This document shows, piece after piece, positions 1 to 7,633 of a stretch of 64,000 nucleotides of DNA (its first letter is position 1; each line of letters begins with the position of its first letter). A model generated the notes under the pieces. The model did no database searches. It saw only the letters and a program-made list of their open reading frames with translations, and was not told where the DNA came from. A program made the position numbers and the translations under genes. Origin of the DNA: Streptomyces massasporeus (GTDB taxonomy: Bacteria; Actinomycetota; Actinomycetes; Streptomycetales; Streptomycetaceae). Location of the stretch: the NCBI RefSeq assembly GCF_014648995.1, contig NZ_BMSE01000002.1, positions 496,001-560,000 of the forward strand, read 5' to 3'.

Positions 1-1752
1 ACCGGCGACGACCGGGGCACCGTGGAGGACCCCGCCCTCACCGAAGCCCGGGAGGTGCTGATCGGAATCGGCGGCTCCTTCGGCGGTGTCGCCACCATGG
101 TCGCCGTCTTCACCGCGGCCGGCACGGTCGCCCTCGCGATCGGCCGCCGCGCCCGCGAGTTCGCCCTGCTGCGCGCCATCGGCATCACCCCGCGGCAGAT
201 CCGCCGCGCCATCGCCACCGAGGCGCTGCTCGTCGCGCCCGTCGCGGGCGCCCTCGGCTGCCTGCCCGGAATCGCCCTGGCCGCCTGGTGGTTCGGCCGG
301 CTGAAGGACAAGGGCGCCGTCCCGGCACCCGTCGATCTCGCCGTCTCCTGGATCCCCCTCACCGTCACGACCGGCACGGTCCTGGTCACCGCCCTGCTCG
401 CCGGGTACATGGCCGCGCACCGCAGTTCACGCATCAAGCCGGGGCAGGCGCTGAGCGAGGCGTCCGTGGAGCGGCTGCGTCCGGGCTGGATCCGCACACC
501 GCTCGGCGTGGCCGCGGCGGCCGGCGGTTTCGTGTGCGCGGGCCTGGCCGCTTCGGCGACGGGCGAGGACGCGGCCAACGCCGCCCTCGGTGTGGTCATG
601 CTGTTCATGCTGGCCGTCGCACTGCTGGGCCCGCTGATCGCCCGCGCCTGCGCGTCCCTGCTCGGGCTCCCCCTGCGCGGTGCGGGCGCACCCGCCGCTC
701 TGGCCGCGGCCAACTCCCGTACCAACGCCCGGCGTCTGGCCTCCGCGATCACTCCGATCGTGCTCGCCATGGCGTTCTCCTCCGTGCTGGTCTTCCTGCA
801 CACCAGCGAGGACCGGGTCACCGCGGAGCAGCAGCGGGCGGGCATCGTCGCCGATCACGTCGTCACGGCCGACGAGGGCGCCCTGCCCCCGGACGCGGTA
901 CGACGGGCCGGGCGCACACCCGAAGTCACCGCGGCCGTGGGCCTGCTGAGGACATCGGTCCTCGTCCGGGCCTCGGGCGCCCTGACCCCGGTCTCCGCCC
1001 AGGGCGTCACGGGCTCGGCCCGCGACCTGGCCGCCGTACAGGACCTGGACGTCGAGAAGGGCCGACTGTCGCTGAAGCCGGGCGAGATCGCCCTCGACAC
1101 GTCCGTCGCCCGGAACGCGAAGGTCGGGGTCGGCGACCGCATCCGCCTCCACCTGCCCGACGGCACCAGGGCCACCCCGCTGGTGGCGGCGACGTACGGA
1201 CGCGGCATGGGCCTGTCCCAGGTCACGTTCCACCGCACCGACCTGGCCCGCCACGTCAGTTCGCCCTTCGACACCGAACTGTGGGTCAAGGGCGGCACGG
1301 CGAAGGCCCTCGCCCCGCTCGGCCGGGTCCTGGACCGCGCCGACCACACCACCGCCCGGTCCCTCGACCGTGAGCTCAACGCCTGGGCCAACACGGTCAT
1401 GGCGGCCGTTCTCGGTGGCTTCGCGGCGGTCGCTGCCGTCAACACCCTGGTGATGACGGTCCTGGACCGCCGCGGCGAACTCGGCACGCTCCGCCTGCTC
1501 GGCTCCACCCGCCGCCAGGTCCTGCGCATGGTCCGCTGGGAGGCCCTGCTGGTCGCCGTCGCGGGCATCGCGCTCGGCACGGCGATCGCCCTGGCCACTC
1601 TCGTCCCGATGATGAGGGGCCTGACGGGCCAGGGGCCGTACATCCCGCCGCTCGTCTACGGCTCGTTCGCCGCCGCGATCCTCGTCGTCGGCACGGCCGC
1701 GGCCACCCTTCCTGCCCGGGCGGCGCTGCGCGGGGAGACACTGGAGCGGTGA
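1..1752 (+). CDS. ABC transporter permease, FtsX/MacB-like (5' end outside window)
   Basis: This is the membrane subunit of an FtsX-type ABC exporter, a family linked to lipoprotein, peptide or antibiotic export. The reading frame is open from base 1 without a convincing start, so the N-terminus lies upstream. Two FtsX modules are visible. The first begins near residue 20 with a hydrophobic helix followed by a basic loop (FALLRAIGITPRQIRRA). The second, near residues 460-580, has the parallel loop LGSTRRQVLRMVRWEALL. A soluble extracytoplasmic stretch of about 200 residues lies between them, and I count roughly seven to eight hydrophobic segments. The stop overlaps the next gene by 4 bp (GTGA), so the two are translationally coupled. 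The ATPase partner is presumably upstream. The substrate cannot be told. Confidence 0.9.
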   Translation, partial: TGDDRGTVEDPALTEAREVLIGIGGSFGGVATMVAVFTAAGTVALAIGRRAREFALLRAIGITPRQIRRAIATEALLVAPVAGALGCLPGIALAAWWFGRLKDKGAVPAPVDLAVSWIPLTVTTGTVLVTALLAGYMAAHRSSRIKPGQALSEASVERLRPGWIRTPLGVAAAAGGFVCAGLAASATGEDAANAALGVVMLFMLAVALLGPLIARACASLLGLPLRGAGAPAALAAANSRTNARRLASAITPIVLAMAFSSVLVFLHTSEDRVTAEQQRAGIVADHVVTADEGALPPDAVRRAGRTPEVTAAVGLLRTSVLVRASGALTPVSAQGVTGSARDLAAVQDLDVEKGRLSLKPGEIALDTSVARNAKVGVGDRIRLHLPDGTRATPLVAATYGRGMGLSQVTFHRTDLARHVSSPFDTELWVKGGTAKALAPLGRVLDRADHTTARSLDRELNAWANTVMAAVLGGFAAVAAVNTLVMTVLDRRGELGTLRLLGSTRRQVLRMVRWEALLVAVAGIALGTAIALATLVPMMRGLTGQGPYIPPLVYGSFAAAILVVGTAAATLPARAALRGETLER

Positions 1753-2204
1753 CCGAGACATCCCGGATGACCCTGGCCCAGGTCGAGGCGACCGCCCGCG
1801 CCGCACACACCGGCCAGACCGACAAGGCGGGACGGCCCTACGCCGAACACCTGCGGGCCGTGGCGGAGGGCGTACGGGCGCGGGGCGGCGACGACGAGCA
1901 GATCGCGGCGGCCTGGCTGCACGACGCGGTCGAGGACGACGCCCTCTCCGCGGAGTGGCTGCGCGGGGCCGGCTTGAGCAGCCGTACGAAGGACATCGTG
2001 CTCGCGGTCACCAAACGGGCAGGGGAGCCGCCGGAGGCGTACGCGGCGCGGATCCTCGCCACGCCCGGGGCGCTGCTGGTGAAGGAGTCGGACCTGGCGC
2101 ACAACGCGGACCCGGCCCGGCTCGCGGTCCTCGACGAGGCGACCCGGAAACGACTGACCGAGAAGTACGCACGGATGCGCGCACTTCTCGGTCTCGTCGG
2201 ATGA
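1749..2204 (+). CDS. small HD-domain phosphohydrolase, RSH/MESH1-like
   Basis: A 151-aa protein consisting of little more than one HD domain. The motif AAWLHDAVEDD (about residues 55-65) gives the HD pair and following ED seen in the hydrolase half of RelA/SpoT proteins, and KESDLAHNAD (about residues 113-122) supplies the later Asp/Asn metal and substrate residues. No synthetase domain is present, so the layout matches small alarmone hydrolases, although a general nucleotide phosphohydrolase is equally possible. The GTG start overlaps the stop of the ABC permease (GTGA), so it is the last gene of that transcription unit. It converges on the acyltransferase gene with only 15 bp between stops. 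The family call is good; the (p)ppGpp activity is inference. Confidence 0.75.
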   Translation: MTETSRMTLAQVEATARAAHTGQTDKAGRPYAEHLRAVAEGVRARGGDDEQIAAAWLHDAVEDDALSAEWLRGAGLSSRTKDIVLAVTKRAGEPPEAYAARILATPGALLVKESDLAHNADPARLAVLDEATRKRLTEKYARMRALLGLVG

Positions 2205-2219
2205 ACTCCGCTCGGAGGG

Positions 2220-3404
2220 TCAGGCGTTGACCTTCTCGCGTTCGCGCTCGCTGCGCTCGGCGCTCTGGCGTTCGCGGGCCAGCTCGGCCGCGTCCCGCTT
2301 GAAGGCCCAGGCCATCTTCGGCTCCATCGCGAACCGGAAGACGCGCTGCACCGGCTTGGTGCACAGCACCGTCACGACGGCGGCCGCGAGGGCGGTCACG
2401 AGGATCTCACCGGCCGGATGGTGCAGCCAGGACGCCTCGAACCAGCCCTGGTAGTCGCCCGCCTTCACCAGGAAGCCGTGCAGCAGGTAGCCGTAGAGCG
2501 TGCCGGCACCGAGGGCGGTGAACCACATGTGGCGGCGCGGCACCCAGGCGAAGAAGCAGGCGGTCAGCACCAGGGAGCAGCCGAACATGGCGAGCACCAT
2601 GACCGGGCCGGTCCACCACGGGGCGCCCAGTTCCTGCGCGGCGTCCCGGTGGTAGAACCACGCGGTGTTCATGCGCGGCACCGCCCACCAGCTGAAGGCC
2701 AGGGCGGCGGCGAACACGGGCACCGAGGCGATCCGCACCGCACGCGTGCGCACCATGTGGAAGTGCTCGGGCTTCATGACCAGGCCCAGCACGAAGAACG
2801 GCAGGAACTGCAGGACGCGCTGCAGGTCCAGGTCGTCGCCGATCTCCGGGGTGACGGTCGCCAGCATGGCGAGACCCAGCGCGAGCGGCAGCGGCCAGCG
2901 CACCAGGTTCCAGATGGGGGTGGTCAGCCGCCATACGAACAGCGCGACCAGGAACCAGGTCAGGTACCAGGGGTCGAGGAGGCTGATCTCCTGGTGCGGG
3001 TCGTTGTCGATGACCCGCTTGAACAGGGGATAGGCCGTCTCGAAGATGATGTACGGCACGGCGACGCCGGTGATCAGGCGCTTCAGTCGGTCGGGCCGCA
3101 TGTCGAAACTGCGCGAGAAGTAGCCGGAGATGATGATGAACGCCGGCATGTGGAACGCGTAGACGACCTGGTACGCCGCCTCGAGTATCCGGCTGTCGCC
3201 CTTGAGCGGCTCCCAGACGTGGCCCATGGCCACCAGCGCGATCGCGAGGTACTTCGCGTTGTCGAAGAACGCGTCGCGCTGCTTGCCGTTCTGCTTCTTC
3301 TGCGTGCTCTGCGGCGAGCGCGGGCTCGGCACTCCGTCCGCCGGCGACTGTGCCGGGGGAAGTGGCGCCCTGCGGTCGCCGTTCGGTCGCAGCGAGTTCG
3401 TCAC
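2220..3404 (-). CDS. acyltransferase family 3 integral membrane protein
   Basis: A polytopic membrane acyltransferase of the OafA/WecH type, which moves acyl groups to sugars or other wall or secondary-metabolite acceptors. An N-terminal polar tail of about 45 residues precedes the signature DNAKYLAIALVAMGHVWEPL, which contains the conserved His of the family. About ten hydrophobic segments follow, and the C-terminus is a charged Arg/Glu-rich tail. The frame is open to a GTG at 3416, but the only good Shine-Dalgarno sequence (GGGAGG) sits 4 nt before the GTG at 3404, so I prefer that start. It has its own promoter region on the right and converges on the HD gene. The acceptor is unknown. Confidence 0.85.
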   Translation of the reverse strand: MTNSLRPNGDRRAPLPPAQSPADGVPSPRSPQSTQKKQNGKQRDAFFDNAKYLAIALVAMGHVWEPLKGDSRILEAAYQVVYAFHMPAFIIISGYFSRSFDMRPDRLKRLITGVAVPYIIFETAYPLFKRVIDNDPHQEISLLDPWYLTWFLVALFVWRLTTPIWNLVRWPLPLALGLAMLATVTPEIGDDLDLQRVLQFLPFFVLGLVMKPEHFHMVRTRAVRIASVPVFAAALAFSWWAVPRMNTAWFYHRDAAQELGAPWWTGPVMVLAMFGCSLVLTACFFAWVPRRHMWFTALGAGTLYGYLLHGFLVKAGDYQGWFEASWLHHPAGEILVTALAAAVVTVLCTKPVQRVFRFAMEPKMAWAFKRDAAELARERQSAERSEREREKVNA

Positions 3405-4030
3405 AGACCCTCCCACCAGGAGCTCGGGGAGACGATCCGGGACCTCGCTGCGCGTGCGGGGGACGAGGCAGCGTGGAACATCTGAGGCACCCTAGCGTTC
3501 CCTGCAGCTATTCGTAAAACGCCGGAAGTGATTCCTGGCTATTCGCTGCGGGTACCCCGGATTACGGGTAGTTGACGGCACTGTCGGCGTGATGGCCAAC
3601 ACATCGTCCGATGGCGGATTGTGTGCACCGACTGGGTCTTGCTTGTCATGATACTTCCGGACTAAGTGATGCATAAGACCAGCAGGCGACTCCAGCGGAA
3701 TGTCCGCTTCGACCCTCTTCGGCCCGTGGTCCACGGGGCTGTTGCCGGGCTTGTGGCAGCAATTCGAATTAGCTGCGAACGCGTTGTGTGGAGACGGAAA
3801 CGATTCGGGCGAATTCCCTGTGCGGGTGGCCCGTCGAATTGCCGTGCGACTCCCCGCTGTTGGGTGCTCGCGCGCAGGCGGCACACCCGCGTGGCGGCGA
3901 CACGCGTGTAGTCGATGCGTCACCGGCCGCATAGCCCGGGCGTGTTGGTGGCACGATGGTTCTGGCGGGGGTGCGCGGGGTCGCGTCCCCGGGCCGGGAG
4001 AGCGGACCGACCGAGGGTGTGTGATCAGTT
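3405..4030. other. long intergenic region without a supported gene
   Basis: About 600 bp between divergently transcribed genes. The left half is clearly richer in A/T than its surroundings, as expected for promoters. ORFs running through it lack typical Streptomyces codon bias and Shine-Dalgarno sites. At 3898-3914 there is an imperfect palindrome around ACACGCGTGT that resembles the operator-like palindrome at 60631. I see no RNA gene. Confidence 0.4.
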
Positions 4031-4225
4031 GTGGCCATTTCACTGTCTGTGGTGCTGCTGTTGGCGATCATCCTTGTGGTGTTGCTGAGAGGGGGATCCA
4101 TCAAGGCAGGGCCGGCGATCGTGGCGATCCTCTTCGGCTTCTTCCTCGCCTCGACCGGCATGGCCCCGTCCATCAACCGGTTCCTCAACTCGATAGCGGA
4201 CACCATCAACTCCATCAGCTTCTGA
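4031..4225 (+). CDS. small two-helix membrane protein
   Basis: A 64-aa protein starting at GTG (MAISLSVVLLL...). Two hydrophobic segments are obvious, at residues 4-19 and 27-45, separated by a short RGGSIKAGP loop, and the C-terminus is short and polar. The second helix reads FGFFLASTGMAPSI, which resembles LLGGFLLADSVLAPAI in the 51-aa protein of the AICE at 12574. The two may therefore belong to one family of small membrane proteins associated with plasmid spread, but they lie on opposite sides of the att site. No enzymatic motif is present. The gene stands alone, followed by more than 300 bp without a gene and then a decayed gene. Confidence 0.7.
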   Translation: MAISLSVVLLLAIILVVLLRGGSIKAGPAIVAILFGFFLASTGMAPSINRFLNSIADTINSISF

Positions 4226-4537
4226 CCGGCCCGGGAGCGCCCCTGCCGTGCCCCGCGCACGGCGCCGCGGCGTACCCCATGCGTCCGTGGCCCGGTGCAC
4301 GGCCGACCGAGCCGGCCGTCACCGCGTGACCCGACGCGGCCCGCACCGAGCGCGGCGAAACGTCCCACCGGCTGCCCGGGAACGCGGACGCCGGGCAGGA
4401 CGAGGGGCGGCGCCCCCGTCGCGACAGAATCCCGCCGGAACAGTCCCGGCCGCCATGCGACCCCGGCCACCACGCGGCCCGGCCGGGGCCCACCCGGGGG
4501 CGATCGCGCCCGAAGCCGCCGCAGCCCCGCACTGCTG

Positions 4538-5409
4538 ATGGCCTCGGCCGCCGCGGCGGCCGCACTCATGGCGATCGTCACCACCACCGTCACCCTGATC
4601 CGCGACAACGACCGTCCGGCCCCGGCCGACGACCGCCCGGCCTCGCCCGCCGCCGAGCGGCCTGGGCGGCGTCGACACGTCCCTCAAGAGCTGCTCCGTC
4701 GTCGACACCTCCCTCGTGGGCGCCGGCTCCGACCTCACGACGCCCCGCTTCGGTCTCGCCGACGGCCGTAACACCTGGAGCCGGCCCGTCGACTCCACTC
4801 CCGACGGCGCCGCCGGCGACGAGGGCGCGCTCATCGGCACCGGCGACGGACGCGGCCCGGACGCGACGGGCCTCGGCAAGGGACGCGTCTAAGGACGCGT
4901 TACGGCTACGGGGCCGAGGACGCCGAAGGCCCGAGCGGCGTGGGTCCGGCTGCACGGTCTCCTCCCCCCGGCCGCCGTGACCGGCAAGGAGCTCTGGCGG
5001 ACCCCGAGCGGCAGCGGCGAGATGAGGGTCGTCCGCGACGGTCCCGAGGGCGCCGCCACGTCCGTGCCCGAGGGCGGCATCACTTTCTCGCGCACCGGTG
5101 GCGGCGTCCGCGCCGTCTCGCCGCGCACCGGGCTCACGCTGTGGGAATCCCACACCACCCTCACCCTGGAGCGGCAGGGGCCGCCGACCGCCTCCGCCAC
5201 CCAGGTGTACTTCGCGTCACCCAGCGGCCGCCTCGCCATCCTGAACGCGCGGCGGCAAGGTCGAGGACACCCGACCCGGCCGCGACGGCGGCGGCCGGGT
5301 CGACAGCCTGCTCGTCACCTCCGGGGCGCGGCTCCTCCTCGTCGGCGACGCCCTGTACATCCCCCGCGGCGTCCGCTCCGTCTACGCCGTAGACGTACGC
5401 GACCTCTGA
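4538..5409 (+). pseudogene. decayed PQQ-like beta-propeller protein (multiple frameshifts and a stop)
   Basis: Fragments of one protein can be followed through three frames. Frame 2 from 4538 gives a basic N-terminus and a transmembrane helix (MASAAAAAALMAIVTTTVTL); the frame is open back to 4295. Near 4659 it continues in frame 3 as GVDTSLKSCSVVDTSLVGAG and runs into a TAA at 4890. From about 4960 frame 3 again shows propeller blades with TGKELWR and TGLTLWE, the tryptophan-docking motif of PQQ-type repeats, and ends around 5255. Frame 1 then supplies the natural C-terminus (LLVTSGARLLLVGDALYIP ... YAVDVRDL) up to TGA 5407-5409. At least three indels plus a stop make a sequencing error unlikely. 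The parent was probably a membrane-anchored or secreted PQQ-like propeller protein common in Streptomyces. Confidence 0.8.
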
Positions 5410-5443
5410 GAGCGGGGGACGGCTGCCTGACCGTGCGGGTCGG

Positions 5444-5902
5444 TCAATGTTCGGCGAGGCGGAGATCGGCGACGAGTCGGAAGCGCTCCAGAACCGCCGG
5501 GGTCGTGTCGTCCACGGTGAAGCCGGGGTCCTCCAGGGCCGCACGCATGTCCTCGCTGTGCCAGAACCGCTCGTGGTCCTCGCGCCACTCGGCCACGCTG
5601 GTGTGCCCCTCGCCCTCGTCCACCACGTGCGCGAGATCGACCTGGGCCAGCGGGACGACGCGGACGTTGGTCACTTCGATGACCGCGACCGGCCGGCCGT
5701 CCGAGTCGACGACCACGGAACGGTCCCCGGTTTCCGGTAACGGATCCCCCTCGTGCTCGTAGTCGACGACGAGTCCCGTCGTGGAGGTCTTCGAACCGCC
5801 GAGGATCGCCGCGACGAGCCGGTCGCGCAGGGAGCCGGGGAATGCGAACTCGGTCCGGGGCATCGACGCGATGTCCGCGGGCGTGAAGGAGTGAGGGATC
5901 AT
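5444..5902 (-). CDS. ASCH-domain protein with a TTA codon
   Basis: A 152-aa protein matching the ASCH fold, a PUA-related domain thought to bind RNA. Typical signs are GSLRDRLVAAILGGSKTSTTG near residues 23-43, the GDRSVVVDSDGRPVAVIEVTNVRVVPL strand pair near 59-85, and the C-terminal region EWREDHERFW. The ATG at 5902 is the clear start. Leu55 is encoded by TTA (5738-5740), the only TTA codon I found in this gene. In Streptomyces this codon needs the bldA tRNA, so translation may be limited to later development. It lies just outside the AICE, immediately beyond the displaced tRNA terminator, and ends 34 bp from the decayed propeller gene. Confidence 0.8.
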   Translation of the reverse strand: MIPHSFTPADIASMPRTEFAFPGSLRDRLVAAILGGSKTSTTGLVVDYEHEGDPLPETGDRSVVVDSDGRPVAVIEVTNVRVVPLAQVDLAHVVDEGEGHTSVAEWREDHERFWHSEDMRAALEDPGFTVDDTTPAVLERFRLVADLRLAEH

Positions 5903-5930
5903 GCCGACGACCGTAACGACCCCGGAACCG

Positions 5931-5973
5931 ATCAGGGCCGGGTCGGAGAATTGTCCTCCGACCCGGCCCTGAT
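5931..5973 (-). terminator. original tRNA-Gly terminator, displaced by the AICE
   Basis: A perfect 18-bp stem (ATCAGGGCCGGGTCGGAG and its complement) with a 7-nt loop directly beside the left att repeat. Before integration it would have lain just downstream of the tRNA-Gly(UCC) gene on the minus strand. A second, diverged hairpin occupies the same position beside the right att copy. Confidence 0.75.
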
Positions 5974-5974
5974 G

Positions 5975-6023
5975 CGTATGGAGCGGGCGACGGGAATCGA
6001 ACCCGCGTAGCTAGTTTGGAAGA
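5975..6023. repeat. left att repeat (tRNA-Gly 3' fragment)
   Basis: 49 bp identical to 16150-16198. It begins in the sequence downstream of the tRNA, includes the CCA, acceptor and T-arm, and stops within the anticodon region at TTTGGAAGA. Identity with the right copy ends exactly there (TCGCG here, CTAGG on the right), so this copy cannot form a tRNA. It marks the left end of the AICE. Confidence 0.93.
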
Positions 6024-6145
6024 TCGCGTATGCGTCTCCGCCCTGACCAGCTGCGACATGACCTGCGGGTTCGTTACCCGGATCCCTGCCACTGCCCGTG
6101 GTTCCCCTCTCGGGCGTGCACCTCCGGGCACGTGAGAGGCACGGC

Positions 6146-6397
6146 CTACATCAGCTTGGTGATCCAAGGCGCCAATGCGGAGATCATGGCCGCAGTTGCC
6201 GTGACCAGCTGGACGAGCTGCGTGGCTGCCTCGCGCCGCGACCGACGGTCGTCTGGACGGCACTGGTGGCCGACGGAACGATCGTTCCGGCCAAGGAAAC
6301 GATCGTTGCCTTTGAGTGGCCCACCGTTGTAAGGTTCAGCGGCAGAAGCATTGCCATGCAATGCTTCTACGGGTAGTGCGGTGTCTCGCTTCTTCAT
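6146..6397 (-). CDS. hypothetical 83-aa protein, AICE cargo
   Basis: I do not recognise this family. The ATG at 6397 has a strong Shine-Dalgarno sequence (GAGGGGG, 5 nt upstream), and codon third positions are moderately G/C-biased, weaker than in host genes, as expected for acquired DNA. Residues 1-55 are hydrophilic and rich in Arg, Asp and Asn. The last 25 residues (TQLVQLVTATAAMISALAPW...) form one amphipathic or membrane-associated helix, a layout seen in small tail-anchored or toxin-like proteins. It is the cargo gene nearest the left att site and is transcribed towards it. A further 349 bp with no clear gene separate it from the Imm10-like gene. Confidence 0.55.
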   Translation of the reverse strand: MKKRDTALPVEALHGNASAAEPYNGGPLKGNDRFLGRNDRSVGHQCRPDDRRSRREAATQLVQLVTATAAMISALAPWITKLM

Positions 6398-6746
6398 GCG
6401 AGCCCCCTCTCGTTATGGACCGTGTGGCACTGCGTCTCTGCCAGGGGAAGAGTGCCGACGGTCCGCTTTTGCTGCCCTTGTGAGACAACTGTGGCGAATC
6501 CTAGCGCAGTTGATGGGCCGCGTGCCCACGCGGTTGGTGAAACGGCTTTGAGCTGGAGTTTCAATGGGCGAGTCAAGCGCCGCGGTGCGCGACCAGTAGC
6601 CGAAGAAGTCGTGGGCCGGGGCCCTGGCCTGCGGCCGTGGAATCGATCAACGCTGCGACCTGCGACTTAGCTGTCGGTGGTTGTCAGAGTTGGTCATCGT
6701 TGAGCACCCCCGCATGGCCCCGAGACGGCCGAGTGGCGACCGTAGT
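6398..6746. other. cargo intergenic region with a diverged repeat
   Basis: No supported gene. The base composition is lower in G/C than the host. Positions 6541-6573 (ACGGCTTTGAGCTGGAG ... GGGCGAGT) are a diverged direct copy of 7213-7246, so the Imm10-like gene lies between two related sequences. The minus-strand part next to 6398 presumably contains the promoter of the 83-aa gene. Confidence 0.4.
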
Positions 6747-7163
6747 TCAGACCCCGATCACGATCGGGAGCGCGTCCGGCCGGCCGTAAGCGAGGATGCG
6801 CGTGAGTGCCTCCTTCATGTGAGCTACGTCTGCGGCCGGTGCGTGTAGCACTGCCTCGACGACCGGGTCATCCAGGAACAGGGCTTCCAAGGAATCGGGG
6901 TCGAACGTGACCCGCAGGATGTCTCCTTCCAGCTCCACCGTGCGCACGCATCCGTACGCGGTGCCTTGGTCGGGGGTGACAACGCAGTACGAGTCGCAGC
7001 CGTTGCGGATGTTCTGCGCATCGGGTTCCTTGAAGCTGCACTGGAAGTCGAGCGCGAAGCCCTCTCCGCCTTCTGATTCGGCAACTCCGGCAGTCAGGGC
7101 ATAGATGTCCGGCCCCGGCTCGTGGCATCCGTAAGCGATCTTCGCCGTGAATCTGTAGGTCAC
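6747..7163 (-). CDS. Imm10-like immunity protein, AICE cargo
   Basis: A 138-aa acidic protein without signal or membrane segments. It begins MTYRFTAKIAYG, and the middle part carries NIRNGCDSYCVVTPDQGTAYG followed by VELEGDILRVTFDPDSLEAL. This arrangement (a dodging Y-C-V strand, a YG turn, then an ELxGDxLxL strand) is what I recall for Imm10 family immunity proteins, which neutralise polymorphic toxins. No partner toxin is encoded nearby. The start is GTG 7161-7163 with no obvious Shine-Dalgarno sequence. Its job on the element might be protection against a neighbour's toxin or another form of competition, but that is inference, and the family call itself is moderate. Confidence 0.55.
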   Translation of the reverse strand: MTYRFTAKIAYGCHEPGPDIYALTAGVAESEGGEGFALDFQCSFKEPDAQNIRNGCDSYCVVTPDQGTAYGCVRTVELEGDILRVTFDPDSLEALFLDDPVVEAVLHAPAADVAHMKEALTRILAYGRPDALPIVIGV

Positions 7164-7233
7164 ACGCGTGTTCTACCAGGGCCTGCGGCGGCCGATGACG
7201 TGAGGTCGGCGGAGCGGCTTTGGGCTGGAGCTG

Positions 7234-7344
7234 CTTTGGGGCGAGTGATCATGGCCCCGTAAGCTTCCGGCGAGTCGGGCAGTCTGTGGACCTGCCCGTT
7301 AAAGCACGACGTTGGGGCCATGATCTTAGAGGCTCGCCCCAAAG
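7234..7344. repeat. nested long inverted repeat (hairpin or cruciform)
   Basis: Left arm CTTTGGGGCGAG-T-GATCATGGCCCC (7234-7258) pairs with the right arm at 7314-7344, which is its complement with a 6-nt bulge (CTTAGAG). Inside the 55-nt loop a second perfect stem occurs, CGGGCAG (7276-7282) with CTGCCCG (7292-7298). The structure separates the leftward Imm10-like gene from the rightward GntR-NUDIX gene, so a simple terminator for convergent genes is not expected here. A single-strand origin of rolling-circle replication or a regulatory structure is possible. Confidence 0.75.
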
Positions 7345-7633
7345 TGGCTGCCTAAAGCCGTGGAGCCGACCGCCCCAGCCACAGAGAGTGTCTCCCGCTT
7401 CATGCCCGCTGCCGCGAGCGCGCCGCCGGGCGGGGCCGCCGCTGGCGAAGACAGGGCGGTGGCCCCGCCGTACAGGCGGCGCGCGCCCGCGCCGTGCGCG
7501 GGCCTTGATGAAGTAGGGAAAGTTCTACCGCGCGTGGTGATCGCGGAGACGGCATTCACTTACGACTTTCGTACCTGGTCGCTACGCTTGCTCCCGTCGC
7601 AGTCACTCAAGCTTCAGGGAGCGTGCTCACCGG

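Noticed and set aside
3700..4329. A 209-aa plus-strand frame over the region before and through the small membrane protein gene
   Set aside because: Codon use is random in its first half, and the membrane protein in another frame is far more convincing.
6422..6670. An 82-aa plus-strand frame in the AICE cargo region
   Set aside because: Poor codon bias and no ribosome site; it overlaps the promoter side of the 83-aa gene.
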